Origin: Oncomelania hupensis
Lineage: Eukaryota > Mollusca > Gastropoda > Littorinimorpha > Pomatiopsidae
Assembly: GCA_036898135.1 (NCBI GenBank)
Contig: CM072512.1
Span: 43,081,444 to 43,145,443, forward strand
Length of the DNA stretch: 64,000 nucleotides
Reading direction: 5' to 3'
Under the pieces are notes generated by a model. That model was given only the letters and a program-made list of their open reading frames with translations. It was not told the DNA's origin and searched no databases. The translations under genes were made by a program, and so were the position numbers. Shown here piece after piece: positions 1-14,125 of the stretch. Position 1 is the first letter of the stretch, and each line of letters starts with the position of its first letter.

Positions 1-35
1 CCCCACTGTCCCTTCATGTCCCCTTGCCTCCACAG

Positions 36-258
36 AGAGTACTTTTACAAACTTACTGCGTGAGTGTGTGATGAACCAAGTCAATCAACATAAATCCAAA
101 CTTGTACACATGTGAATTGTATTTCCTTGTAATTAATTATTGTTCTATGTGAACATAATGATTTCTGTACATTTTGTCTTGAACGTATTTAGATGGGTGT
201 TGTATGGTGTCCCTTGCTGACAAATTGACAATTAATAAATGTATTGATCCTGGTCCAC
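36..258 (+). CDS. possible terminal exon and 3'UTR of an unidentified upstream gene
   Basis: A pyrimidine-rich tract ending in CAG at 33-35 looks like a 3' splice site. In one frame it is followed by EYFYKLTA and a stop at 61-63; the other two frames also stay open for a short way, so the frame is uncertain. A canonical AATAAA at 234-239 would serve as poly(A) signal. I do not recognise the peptide. Any such gene lies mostly outside the window and would be transcribed in the same direction as TMEM94. Confidence 0.35.
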
Positions 259-1581
<1,323 letters not shown>

Positions 1582-1777
1582 CAGGGGCGGATCTGGGGGG
1601 GGGGGGGGTGCAACGGGTGCACGTGCACCCCCCCACGGACGACCAAAAAAAAAAAAAGAAGAAGAAGAAGAAGGAAAAGAAGAAAAAGAAAGAAGAGGAA
1701 GGAGAAAAAGAAGATGAAGAAGAATATTCAGAATATCCATAATATTCATAATAATCATCATGCTAATAATCATGCTA

Positions 1778-1808
<31 letters not shown>

Positions 1809-1856
1809 TAATGATAATAATAATAATAAAAAGAAGAAGAAGAAGAATAGAGGACG

Positions 1857-1900
<44 letters not shown>

Positions 1901-3078
1901 GGACAATAATAATAATAAGAAGAAGAAGAAGTTGTTTAATGTATTTAAAGTCTTTCCACCAAAGTGATACAATAATAATTTATTTAAAGTCTTTCCACCA
2001 AAGTGATACAATAATAATAATAATCGTCATTTACCCCAAAGATGCTGAAAAAGCGCTATATAAGAATGATAAATAATAATAATAATAATAAAGATGCATT
2101 CTCTCCTATTTTCTTTCCCATATCAATCCCTGCCCTCTTCACGCCTCAATCTCCTGTTACCCCCACCCCCTCCCTCCTTTCTTCTTTCGTTTACTTACAC
2201 TCACCAATCGGCCTACACATGTTAGACATGTAACAGCTCAACTTCAAAGAACGCCGGCCAATTATGACGTGTAACATCCGCTAAAACGTCATATGTCCCT
2301 TGCATTTTCATGTGCATTTATGTAAGAGGTTTATTTTCAATGTAAAACATTTATTTCCTTGTGCGCTGGGCTCATTGTTGATAGAAGCGGGGGACTGTCC
2401 AGCCCGTAGACTAAACAAGCACAGTGTCAATGATTAGCGCATGATGACAAGACCGGAAATTGGGCGAGAATACCTCTGCTTATTTCGTTAGTGCACCTCT
2501 CCCCTTAATCCTTACACTCCTCTCATTCCCGCTCTATGTAGAAGAGTTCATTTTATATTGTGTCACTCTTTATTTAGACGTCAAAGAAGCAACAGCCTAG
2601 AGTTGTTGCACAGCATTAGTGTTAGTTACCAGTTTTTAGGAGTATTTCTATTTTGTGAAAAGACATTTTATATTGTGCTGAACCATTTTGTGACCTACCT
2701 CACACTGAAGTGGTATGTACATATTTTGTTTGATGATGATGATAGGGATAGAGATAAAGATATTTATAATTTATTTTATTTGTCGTTTATTCTTGTTAAT
2801 ATTATTCTAATCCTGTTTATTCTTAAAATGTATATTTACAGCAGTTATAGCAACAGCTTGATCTAAGTACAATTAGGTAGCAACTCAACAACAAAAGAAA
2901 GTGTAACACATGTATGTCAGGGCGTTTTGCCCATAAACTGTTGTTTTGAAAGAATAACTGTTCTTTGCTATGAATCTGAGGTAAGATACAAAAATTTTTC
3001 TCTATCTCCCCCCCCCCCCCCCAAAAAAAAAAAAAAAAAAAGTGCACCCTCCCGCGTGAACCTGCTGATCCGCCCTTG
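1582..3078. mobile_element. hAT-like non-autonomous DNA element with inverted ends
   Basis: The left end reads CAGGGGCGGATC and the right end, on the other strand, CAAGGGCGGATC. Each is followed by a GGTGCAC block and by G-rich and A/T homopolymers. The hexamer ATATAC directly flanks both ends (1576-1581 and 3079-3084) and looks like a target duplication. The interior has microsatellites and no transposase. The CAGGGGCGG start resembles hAT termini, but hAT usually duplicates 8 bp, so the superfamily is an inference. Confidence 0.55.
1640..1925. repeat. compound trinucleotide microsatellite block
   Basis: Consecutive A-rich GAA/AAG, AAT/CAT, CAG and AAT runs inside the element at 1582-3078. 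The open frames here (for example 1471-1860) are low-complexity artefacts. Confidence 0.9.
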
Positions 3079-3211
3079 ATATACCCACAATCAATCGTGT
3101 TGATCATTATGGCACTTTTTACCGAAGTGCATGCTGGTTGTGTTCTTGTTACCGGCACTCACCCGTCTAGGACATGAGTGTCAGGATCTTTAAAATTCGT
3201 TATGATGTAAT

Positions 3212-3600
3212 CAGGAGTGAGATTTAGCGACCGGCTCGGGCGACCTCACTTTATAATTGAGCCAGCCCGCCTGGCGCCCTAAAAAAAATAATAATACTTG
3301 CAGACTTTTAGAAGCTCGGTTCGAAGCGAGGGCGTTTTTAGGTCACTGTTCATCTGCTAGAAGTGTGAAGCATACGCAAGCGTTATTTCCCTTTGCCTAC
3401 TTCCCTTTTGCGCCAAGCGAGCTGTCTGCTTTGTTTGTGAAAAAGACACCCGCTACAAATTACGTGTATTGTCAAAATTTGTGTTTTATATCTGAACGAT
3501 TGTAATTGTCGGGCTGCCTAAAAATCATGCGGGCTACCTCACTTTACTTACTAGCTAGCCCGGCGGGCTAGTTAGTCTCCTGGGTTAAATCTCACCTCTG
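3212..3600. mobile_element. MITE-like element with 17-bp inverted ends and 6-bp target duplication
   Basis: The left end CAGGAGTGAGATTTAGC pairs with the right end CAGAGGTGAGATTTAAC read on the opposite strand (14 of 17 identical). TGTAAT flanks both sides exactly, at 3206-3211 and 3601-3606. Subterminal GC-rich blocks are also partly repeated in inverted form. The 389-bp length and absence of a coding frame fit a miniature inverted-repeat element of unassigned superfamily. Confidence 0.75.
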
Positions 3601-3606
3601 TGTAAT

Positions 3607-3776
3607 GTATGCGACACAGACTAGACCTCGGTTTATACTCTCATCCGAAGGTGTAGGAAATGGGAGTAAAGTGTCTTTCCCAAGGGCACAACACTATGCC
3701 CTGGCCTGGGCTCGAACTTGGGACCTTCCAATCCGCAAGCCAACGCTCTAACCATTCGGCCACCATGCCTCCACCT
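3607..3776 (-). mobile_element. tRNA-derived SINE (minus strand)
   Basis: Read on the minus strand, the head has a box A-like GTGGCCGAATGGTTAGAGCG and a box B-like AAGTTCGAGCCC about 35 bases later, as in Leu/Ser-type tRNAs. A body follows with a CCCTTGGGAAAGACACTTTACTCC-type block, a form common in invertebrate SINEs. The anticodon arm is not tRNA-like enough for a functional tRNA. Confidence 0.7.
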
Positions 3777-4273
3777 GGTTAGGGGTTAGGTTAGCTAACT
3801 ATGGTCCTAACCCTAACTTCGTTAAATTAAAACCCTAACCCTCATGTAGTTTTAGAGGTTCATTTTTCATGGGGTGCTGATGTTTGAAGTTTGGTATTGT
3901 TGTCGTTATGGCTTAAGCCTTACCCATTTCCTCCTCCTCTGCTTAGCAAAGCATAGAATAAACCTCGTAATTAGGTACATACAAAAACAACAACGACAGG
4001 TATTCCAGTCAAGCATGTGTTGCAGTGTTTCCCTTCAGATGTACAGTCAATCAGCTGAGATGTTGACACACCTATTGTATTGTTGAGCAGTGTGTCAAAC
4101 TCAAACATTGTTGTTGATGTTTGCCTCAGTTATGGACAACACTGGACAGTAGTTCATTATATAGCAGCATAGAAAGGCATCTAATTTTACTGATGTAGGC
4201 TATAAACTTCTGTCATTTTACTTGAAAGGTGTCATCACAAATACATTATTGATTTATTTCTTTCACTATACAG
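3777..4273. other. spacer or intron with degenerate telomere-like CCCTAA motifs
   Basis: Short, imperfect TTAGGG/CCCTAA blocks occur at 3780-3842. The rest is AT-rich and ends in a pyrimidine tract and CAG, the 3' splice site of the first recognised TMEM94 exon. Confidence 0.45.
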
Positions 4274-7200
4274 GGTGATTCTACAGCGCATATTCAGCAG
4301 GGCTACACTACTTCTCAAGCCCTTTCCCGGCTTCACAAAGATCTCACCGAGGTAATCTGGGAGTATGACAGTAGACGTACAACACTCCCCTCAACCTGTA
4401 TCGGCGCACTGAAGTATACAGTCAGCTCTATCTATCCCTGGCCCGCTGTGCTAATGGTTTCAGCATGCATAGTCGCCATCTTCTTTGCTGTTGGTTTCTC
4501 TGATGACAGGCAGTGAGTTTGCCTTTTTTGACTCGTATGCATAGCAATGTGAGTCTATGTACTCACATCAACAAAACATTTTCAAAAAAACATTTGCAAA
4601 TCTGTGCAAGATGTCCTAAATAGTCTAAAAATGACATTTAAAAATAAAAATATTCCGTAGGTCTGTTTGCCCACAGCCAGGTGTCCGCTGTCTGGATGTG
4701 TAGTATAAAGCTTGCAAGTGAATTAATATCTCAGAATCTACTTCAACTATCACAACCAAACTTGCTAAGATGGTGCATATATATCCATGAGACCTCATAA
4801 CTGATCAGTGAATGAATGACTTCACTCCAAGGTCAAGGTAACAGGGTCAACAAATGTTAGTAAAAAATTACAATTTTTCACAAAATTTCACTTTGTTTTT
4901 CATTTATTAATTTTACGATTCTTTGATACATGATAGATATCAATGAGACACACTTTCTATGCACATTTGGTCGACCTCACTCCAAGGTCAAGGTCACTGG
5001 AGCTGTCCAAAGTTAGTATAGGTGCTTTGAAAGGACCTTGACTCTAAACTATGAGAGATATAAAGTTCAAACTTGTATTTAGAGATGATAGATTGATCCT
5101 TTACATATATTCAGTTTTTCCGTTGATTTTGAAGGTCAAGGTCAATTTAGGCCTTGCAAAAGCATTAAAAAAAATAGGTCATCGTACAGTAGAATGGCTC
5201 TATTTAACTCATAGTATGCAACAACGTTATGTTATTTGATCAGTACATGAGCTTGAGAGGTCACATGAAAGTCAAGGTCATCCCTAGGTCTCTGTTTTTT
5301 TGGTTTTTTTTTTTTTGCATTATACAACTTTTGCTGTAGTTTATTTCATATTACGTGAGTGTATTTGGAGCTGAAGGTCAATGTCATCTCAAGGTCAAGA
5401 GCATAGAAAGATCAAAGTCGGTATTTGCATTTTAATGCCACTGTTTCATTTTTTTTTCTTGGCAGTCATTTTCATGTTTCATGAGGAGCATGTGAGCTTT
5501 GCCCTTCTGTTCTAGTTCTAGTTTTTAAAAAAAAATCTTTTTGTCATTGTATATTTACTATCTTTTTCTGTAGTAATGTTATTATTATTACTACTCAAGT
5601 TTTGTGGTTATGTGGGTATTGTGTGGTAGTGAAACAATCTACCACAGGTTTATTTTATTCAGAGGTACTTTTGTATGATGTGTGACAAATTGTGGATTGT
5701 TACATGAATGTTACTCTAAGTATACTGTTTTGCAGGACCTGCGAATCGTAGTAAAATGAACTGTGTAATTGCCACTTTGAATACTGGTCATAAGTAACAG
5801 CTTTTTTAAATTTAATGAATGCATAATTTACTGGTTATGATTTATGTTTCTGAATGGAGTAGACACTTCTATTGTTGACTTCTTCTATATGTAACACCCT
5901 CAGTGCAGCAGAGTAATCATCAGGTTGATTGTGGCTGTCAAGTGGATGAAGATGAAGATAAATCTACATAAACTAATAAAGTAAATTGTTATATAGTTGT
6001 TGTTTTTTTTTTTAAACAACAACAAAAAAAAACGTTTTGCCACCATATGTTGTTTCACTTTCAGATATGGGTCAGGTAGTCAGTCCTGGCTAGCAGCAGA
6101 AGCAGCAGTGATTTTGGGTGCAATGATCTTTAGCATCCTGTTGACAATCTGGAATTCCTACAAGTGGCAGCGAGAACCTCTCTATCTCTGTCAGCGTCTT
6201 CTGGGCATAATTCAGGGTATAAAAGCTGTCTTACAAGCCATTTTTTGTCTGTTGCACTAGAAATTGATTGTAATACATGTACTACTAGTTCAGCTAAGTG
6301 CGAAACATTTTCTTGGATGTTTTTTTGCCCTGACAAAGCGTTTATAATGTCGTTACAATGTTGATAATGTTGGGTACATTTTGTTTTCATTCTACTTTTC
6401 CCTGTCTTATTATTTGAATTACTCCATTATGTGTGCGTACAGATATTCGGCAGATCAATGATTGGGGAGCAAAGAGCTACACAGACCTGAATACCCCTCT
6501 CTCTCCGTGCATCTCGCTGCAGTGGACATTGCGTGATGGTCATGTGGTCAATCTGCCCCAGCCACTGCTTGTCCAAGGTGACATCATCCATCTGCGTCCT
6601 GGCCATATTGTTCCAGCAAAATGTGAGGAGTTCCAGGTGAGATCTTTGCTCAGTGTTTTCCTGAAGAATGCTAAGCTTGTAGGGAGAAGTTGCATGTCAA
6701 GCAAAGAAGATAAACTAGAAGGGCTAAGCCCATGTTGCTTACATGCTCCTTATGGAACTTCCAATATTTAACATGAATATAAAACAAAATGAAACGGTGG
6801 CATTATAATGAAAATATTACCGACTTTGATCTTTCTTTGCTGTTGACCGTGAGATAACCTTGAGCTCTAGCTTCAAATACACTCGTGTACTATCAAATAC
6901 ATTACAGCAAAAGTTGTATTTTTCCTTAAACGACTACCTTATAACCTTGACCTTCAGTGACCTTGCCCTTGGGATGACCTTGACCCTCATATGATCTCTC
7001 ATGTATGTCTGATCAAATAACCCAATGTTGTTGCATACTATGGGTTAAATAAACAGCCATTCCACTGTACAATTACCTATTTTTTGTATGTTTTTGCAAG
7101 GCCTAAAATAACCTTGATCTTCAAGATCAACGCAAAAACAAAACGTATATGAAAGAGCAATATATCATCTCTAAATACAAGTTTGGACATAATATCTCTC

Positions 7201-10200
7201 ATAGTTTACAGTCAGGGTCACTCTAAAGTACCTATACAAACTGACTTTGGACAGCTCTAATGACCTTGACCTTGGAGTGAGGTTGACCAAATAGTATGTG
7301 TCTCATTGATATTTGTCATTCCAGAAAGAATTATAAGTTCAATATTAATAACCTTTTTAAAAAAAAAAAAGTGAAAATTTTGTGATAAATAATCATTTTT
7401 TGACTAACATTTGATGACTCTGTGACCTTGACTTTGAAGTGAAGTCATTCATTCACTGGTCATTTTTGAGGTCTCATGGGTATGCACCATCTTGCCAAGT
7501 TTGGTTGTGATAGTTGAAATAGGCTCCAAGTACTTAGCCACTTTAAAGTTTTTGCACTGACGGACAGATGGACATTTTTTTCAATATCATTTTTAGACTA
7601 TTTAGGACTCATCTCACACAAATTTGCAAAAATCTGGATAAAATTTTTTTTGGGGGGGTGAGGAGTGTGGGGGGGTGAGTACATAGACTCACATTGCTAT
7701 ACATATAAATCAATAAAATAGTACAGATTTTTCAAGAAAAAAAAATTCAATTTGCAGGCCTGTATTTATTGAAGATTGACAGTTACAGTTGTTTCAAAGA
7801 TAGAAATTTGGAGAGGAAGAACTCTCAAGATAACTTTTTTTAAAACAGATTTTTAAAATATCTTGTTTCATTTGTGTTGATTTTCAGCCACAATCTGGAT
7901 GTACCCCTAGCATCTTGGAGATGGGAGACACGTACATTCCTGACCAGAAAGGAGCAGAAGGGGGAGTAGCAGGGCCTCAGGCCAGGGACCCACATAAACC
8001 CAAGCCCTTTCTTTGCCTCGAAACTCCTATTGTGCAGAATGTTCGGTAAGGATTAAGAATTGCTTGCAATACAAAAGGGTAGATGTTTGTTTTGCACGTA
8101 TGGTGTGTTCGTCCCCTGTAGTGTACCAAGTGTGTTTGTATGTAGGTGTGTTTGTTCATGGTAGGAAAAAAATATATTGAAATTTGCCTGTTACAGAATT
8201 TTTTATTTATTTTTGTGTTGTACATGTATGAGTTTCTTCAGTTAGATGTATGAGTGTTGTGAGAGAAGCAGATAGAAAGAGATAATACTATTATTAATGA
8301 ACAAATGGAAATCAGAAAGAAACGTAACACATAAGACAACAATGATGATGATCAAAGACTGTGATATAGTCTTTGTGATAACAATAATGATGCCTACAAT
8401 GACGATGATGAAAAATATAACTATAATGATGATGATGCCTTTAATGACGATGATAGTTCAGCTTTACTGTTCGATTAAAACCAGAAATTTGCCTGACAGT
8501 TTACTTAGTTAGTTAGTCATTGTTTATAGGGTCCAGCTGATGATGATAATAATGTCTAAAATAAGAATAAGATAAGATTTATTAGCCATATGTCAAATCA
8601 ATACAATTTGTACACTAGGAATTTGCCTTGGTCAGCGAGCATGCATACAGTATTGGCACATTCACACATCTATTCTTAACACACATCACATTGTAACATT
8701 AAAACCAAACATGTTTACATGAAATGTTAACAGTAAACATCAAAATTCATAGCCGGTATGCATGCACTGTAAAAGATCTAAGATAGTTTAGTCCGATGAC
8801 TGTGCAACTGCAGTCATTCCATTTACACTTAGCACTCAACTCCAGTCATTTCATTTACATTTAGCACTCTTATTGCAATTGGAAATTGGTCCTGATTTGG
8901 CTCGGAGGAGTCCGCTGGACCTAAAGCAATAACCTTGTATTGTATTGCAATTGGAAAGAAGCTGCTATTCATTCTTTTTGTCCTTGCTTTAAGTGATCGA
9001 AGTCTTCTACCAGAGGGCAGGAGGTCAAACAGATGGTTACCCGGGTGCGAGGGGTCTTTGATTATGGCCTTGGCCTTGCGAATTATTCGCTCTTCAAAAA
9101 GTTTGTCTAATTTTGGGAGCTTACACCCCGTGATTCTGGCAGCAGTCTTGACTACCTTTTTCAACTCCTCCCTCTCCTCCTCAGTAGCACTGCCATACCA
9201 GTTCGTTAATGAAAATGTCAGTACACTTTCAATGATAGTTCTATAGAATTTAACAAGAATTGTGTCATTGATTCTGAATCTTTTAAGTTGCCTCAAGAAA
9301 TATAAGCGCTGCTGAGCTTTCTTTTTCGTGAGCGTCACGTGGGGCCCCCATGTAAGGTCTTCAGATATTGTTGTCCCCAAGAATTTAAAAGACTTAACCT
9401 GCTCTACAACCTCGTTGTTGATGATAAATGTCGAAGATAACAACAATGGTATGGCGATCACAATGCTGATGATGGTGGCAACATTGATGATGATAATGAT
9501 GATGAATCATTTGAGAACTTATGGACTTTGAAGTGAAATAACAGTTTATAGTTACACAACCGCTCACAACTATGGTACAACATGTGTTATGCTGCTTTGT
9601 TGTTTTCAGACTTGCCTTCAGCGAAACAATGAAAAGACCTAACAGTGTTCTGGCCAATGAACGTCATTATGTGGTTTATGTTTGGATGTTGCAACGACTG
9701 CTTCCTATTTGTCTGGTAAGCATTGAGTGTTTCGAAATATGAAAAAGAAATGTGCCCTTAGCATGTTTTTTATGGAGAAGAGTTCTTCTTTAAGTCCCAA
9801 CAAATCATTTTCATAGTCATCATCCCATCTTGCATTGTGTGGTCTCAGTATTTGTTGAATGTGTTAGTGCAAAGTTGACATTGCAGATTAAAAACAAAAT
9901 TTTTTGTTGTCTGTCTGTATCAATTGTTTACAGTAAGATAGCAATATATGTCAGTGCATACCCTTACCCCTCATCATCCCATGTCCCCAAATTGTGTTAA
10001 AAAATTGTAGTTCTTCTGTCCTATGCAGCTGTTGATGTTGGTCATCAATACTTTACGCTTTGTCTACCTTCATGAGTCTGCTGGCCTTTGGACTGAAATG
10101 TTCTTTGTCTCGCCGGTAGGTATTTAAAAAACCATTTTCCACTAAAATAATACTTTTTCTCCCTTGTTCTGTGTATGCAAGAGAGCTACACAGTAATAAG

Positions 10201-13200
10201 TAAGATAAAGGTTTAAGCTGACAATGTAATTAAAGAATTATAACTAGTTAGCGCTAGGGTGGTATAAGGTAGTTCTCTTTTCAGCAAATCGCATGGCTTT
10301 TTAAATAGCTCACTTTCAAAATTAGTCCTTTCATCGATAATCAATTCATCGGGACAGCCCATTCTCGAAAAGAATTTCTCAAATGTTGCTTTTGCTTTTT
10401 TCTCAGCTGATTGATTTACTTGGTGTCACTTCTACCCCCTTGATGAACTGGTTCACAATGACCAGAATATACTTCTTTCAACTTTTTGTTTGTGGGAGAG
10501 GCCCTATAATGCCCATGACTGTGACATTTTTCCATCGGAGCTCATGAAGTATAGATTTTTAATGGTGCTCTTAATTTTGCTCAAATTCTTCCCTTTAGCA
10601 CATTTTTTTACAACATTGTACATAGGATTCTACCTGACTGACATTCATGGCCAAAAGTAATGGCTTAGAATTTTTCAGAGCTGTTCACTCCTCCGGTTTG
10701 ACCGGATTTTCTCCGTTTTGACTGTAAAAATCCGCTTATCCGTTTTGAAAACAAAAACTCCGGTTTCAAACGCGAGCGATGAAAAAAAAAATTGTATTTT
10801 TTTCGGTAGAAAGACGCTTTTTCTTCCGTTTCGTAAGTTTTCCGTAATAAGACAAAAACTGGAATTTCCTGTACAAGTTTCGATTTCCGGCTATCGCACT
10901 TTCTTTCGTGTGTGATCGAGCATTTGTGCATGTTTTCGAAGTGACTAGTCTGTTCGCGATGCCGAAAATAAAAAACGCAGAAGATGGTGGACAAACACCA
11001 CCCAAAAAGAAGATGCTTTACACGCAGAAGTGGAATGCTTCTTATTCAGAACTGCATAAGTGCTTAACGAGCTCCGAAAGGTCTGAAAACTATGCTTACT
11101 GCAAAATTTGCAAACTTGACTTCAGCATTGCGGACGGCGGTAGAAATGCCATTGAAAGGCACGTGAACTGTGGTAGACACAAGCAGTTGCAACAAGAGCA
11201 GGCTAACCAACGCACAATAAGCTCGTTTATTGTTAAAGCAATAAATAAGTGAATGCTTTTTCAAATTTACTTTTTAATGTGTTTTTGTAGTAAATTTAAC
11301 TGTCTTTTTGTTTTATTTTTTCTCAATCTCTCAAAAAATGTATTCCAGTACTGTACTCCTGACAGACAGATGAAACTCCTGACAGACAGTCTGCTTACTC
11401 CTGACTGGCATTGGTAGGGGTGAACAGGTCTGATTTTTGCTAAAGTTTTTTTGATTCTTAAGTGTCCTGTTACAACATTATTATGTGCCAAGTTCAATAT
11501 CCTCTCTCTTAATTGCTTGGGTACTATGAACAATAACTCTGTCCCTACCCATCTATATGTAAGCACTCCTTTCTGTATACACACATTTCTTTTACCCCAA
11601 AGCATTTTGACTTCAGTGGATTTACATTTAAGTTCTTCTTTTTAAGGATTTTGTTGATTTTCTAGCCACTCTATAACAGTTTTTTAAATCTTAATCTTTT
11701 AATTGTTATTCTCTCCATTTTTGTGTAGTCATATCTGTGGCCTAATGTCCTTCCTTAGGTCCTGTATATTTAGCTCTAAGAAGTCCGTCGGACCCTATAA
11801 ACATTGGCTGTTCTAATCGTACCTGCCAAACTTTTCCAAATATGTCCAGTGCGACTACTGCAATGGGAACATCATCATTGAACTCTTCTTCAAATCTACT
11901 CCATTGTGTACTAGCTCTTTGTCAATAGTTACACACTCCACACAGCAATTTCGTAACATCAGCTCATAGCTTGATCAATAGCAGTCACATTTCTCAAGGT
12001 CGTCTAGTATCCTAGATAAAGCATCAGCAATACCATGCAAAATACCTTTCCGATGTATAATTTTGAAATCATACTGGGACAATTCTTCCAACCAGCTAGC
12101 TAGCTAGCCCTCTATTTCTTTAAACTTCATTAGCCAGGTTAGACTGTTATGGTCTGTTCTTACCAAGAACTCCCTCCCTGACAAATAATGTCTAAACTGT
12201 CTAGTGACCATTATCACTGCTAACAACTCCTTTCTAGTTGTGCAATATTTCCTCTGAGTAGGAGTAAGTCTTTTGCTGCTAAAAGCTATAGACCTCAAAA
12301 CACCATCTTGCCGTTGACTCAGACTGCCGCCTAAAGCTTCATTTGACGCATCTGAATCTAATACTAACAGACCTTCTTTTCTTGGCATACCTAATACTTG
12401 AGCCGACAGCATTAGTTTCTTCAATGCTCTGAAAGCCTTATCTTGCTCCTCTTTCCAATTAAAAGGTGCCTTGCCCGTTAGTCGATATAACGGGCCTGCT
12501 ACCTCCGCCAGTTCAGGTAAATGTTCCCTTTAATAATTAACAAAACCCAAAAAACTTTCAACCCTCTTTCGTACAGTTGGGCGTGGGCCACTGTTCCACT
12601 GTATTGAAACTTTCCGGGTCAATCTCCACTGTATTATCTCCAACAATTTTACCCCAAAAATTTGGCTTTTGATCTAAACAGTAAGATGTTGCTCTTATAT
12701 AGCGCACTTACAATCTCAGAGAGCTTCTCACTCAAGGCACTGGTCACTATTATCCAGCTATCACACAATAGTTTGCTGAAGTCAGGATTCGAACCCATGT
12801 CGCCCAAGACGAACTTACACAAGTCGTGCGCTCTGACCACTGAGCTATTCCTAACACCAAACACATTTATTCTGCTTCAATTTCAAGTTGTTATCTCTAA
12901 ATCTCTGTAAAACCTCTGCAAGATTTTGTAAATGATTTTTAAAATCGTTTCCGAGGCTAGAACATCACCTAAAAAAGCCAAAACTGACTTCCAAGTAAGT
13001 CCATGACTCTTTGAAACGTTCTGGGAGCGTTGGTCAACCGAAATGGCATTCTTAGGCATTCAGACAGCCCAAACCTGGTAATGAAAGCTCTTCTCTTTGT
13101 CCTCGGGATGTAATTCTATTTCCCCTAAAGCCATATCCAATGTACTCATATATTTGTTGTATGCAAATGAATCAATGCAGTCAGAAATTAATGGTAATGG

Positions 13201-14125
13201 AAAAGCATCTTTGTTGGTCAATGACTTCAGCCTCCTATAATCATGACACCAAGGGTGACTCTGAAGGTTGATTGACCCCTGTAGCCAACATCTGCTGTAA
13301 ATGTTTCTCCTCTTCATTTTCAAAACATTTTTGAGTTCGCCTTAGTTTTTTCCTAAATGGATCGTCTATGTTTAATGTAACAGTGCGCGGTGCCGCATTA
13401 AAACATCCCAAGTCTAAGCGGTCTAGTCTGATTTTGAATAGTTTTGTGTGATCCTGATTTGGCGCTTAGCATTCCGGTTGACCTATAAACATTGATTATC
13501 TATCTATCCCAGGTCTAGATCATTTTTCGCAAACACATCTTGCAACTCAATTAATAGTTTCTTTAAACTTTCTTTTTGTGTTTCATTTAGACCCTCAGAT
13601 GATCTCTTGAATAAATCCACTAGATGTTCTGAAATAGACCGTACCACTGCCTTTGGTCACGTGGTCTTGGCGGTTCCTGTACTTGTTTAAAGTACTATCA
13701 TCTTCCTGGAGCTGGATCAGCTTATCTCTGTCCACGATGGCAGCTTTAGAGTTGTCGGCGACCTTCAGTGGCGTAGACGTCTTGTCTCTCTTGGCCTGGG
13801 CCCTGGTAGTAACAGCACCGACGATCTCTGGTCGGCAGGGCAGGGCTGAGCCGGAGTAACCACATTGTCCCGTAGCAGCTCTAAAAAAAAAGAAAATATA
13901 CTTTATTTTCTTTTTATTTATTGATTTATGTGTTATTTATTTATTTATTTATTTATTGTTAATATAAGTATTTATATATATTTTTATATAAATATATATT
14001 TTACATTTTAGGTGAATGCAGTTCTGCCCTTGATTCCTTTGACATTTCCTCTGATGTGGCTTACCGTCAACAGTTACGGCCAAGCTCGCATTCTTGCTGC
14101 CTACCATGTTGCAAAGGAACTGAAG
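4274..14125 (+). CDS. TMEM94: TMEM94 exons 1-7: membrane spans 1-4 and actuator-like domain
   Basis: Span 1 is in exon 1 (YPWPAVLMVSACIVAIFFAV) and span 2 in exon 2. Exon 3 carries DGHVVNLPQPLLVQGDIIHL, the counterpart of the GDII segment of P-type actuator domains. Spans 3 and 4 lie at exons 5-6 and exon 7 (VLPLIPLTFPLMWL). The introns host a Helitron-like copy in each orientation, a LINE end and a large degraded gypsy. Approximate residues are 1-350 of the visible protein. Confidence 0.93.

Larger units (their letters stand above)
10245..13640 (-). pseudogene. degraded canonical Ty3/gypsy pol (linker-RT-RNase H-integrase)
   Basis: Read on the minus strand, a pre-RT linker (about 13520-13640) is followed by RT (13060-13323, DYRRLKSLTNKDAFPLPLIS and YMSTLDMA), RNase H (12104-12424, LVLDSDASNEALGGSLSQ and TTRKELLAV), the integrase zinc domain (about 11430-11600, AHNNVVTGHLRIKKTLAKI) and the integrase core (about 10250-10650). 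Frameshifts and stops are frequent. Domain order is the usual gypsy one. It is interrupted by a hAT-like insert, a SINE and at least two mini-retroposon units. It lies antisense in the TMEM94 intron between exons 6 and 7. Confidence 0.8.

Noticed and set aside
3615..3775. Possible functional tRNA gene (box A and B present)
   Set aside because: The cloverleaf is incomplete and a SINE body follows; similar tRNA-headed SINEs occur at 12655 and 34636.
3780..3842. Interstitial telomere array
   Set aside because: Only a few imperfect CCCTAA-type units are present; too short and degenerate to claim.
8885..8942. Hammerhead-like ribozyme in the mini-retroposon unit (CTGAT... then GGAAG)
   Set aside because: The invariant CUGAUGA and GAAA cores are not both present, so the resemblance is superficial.
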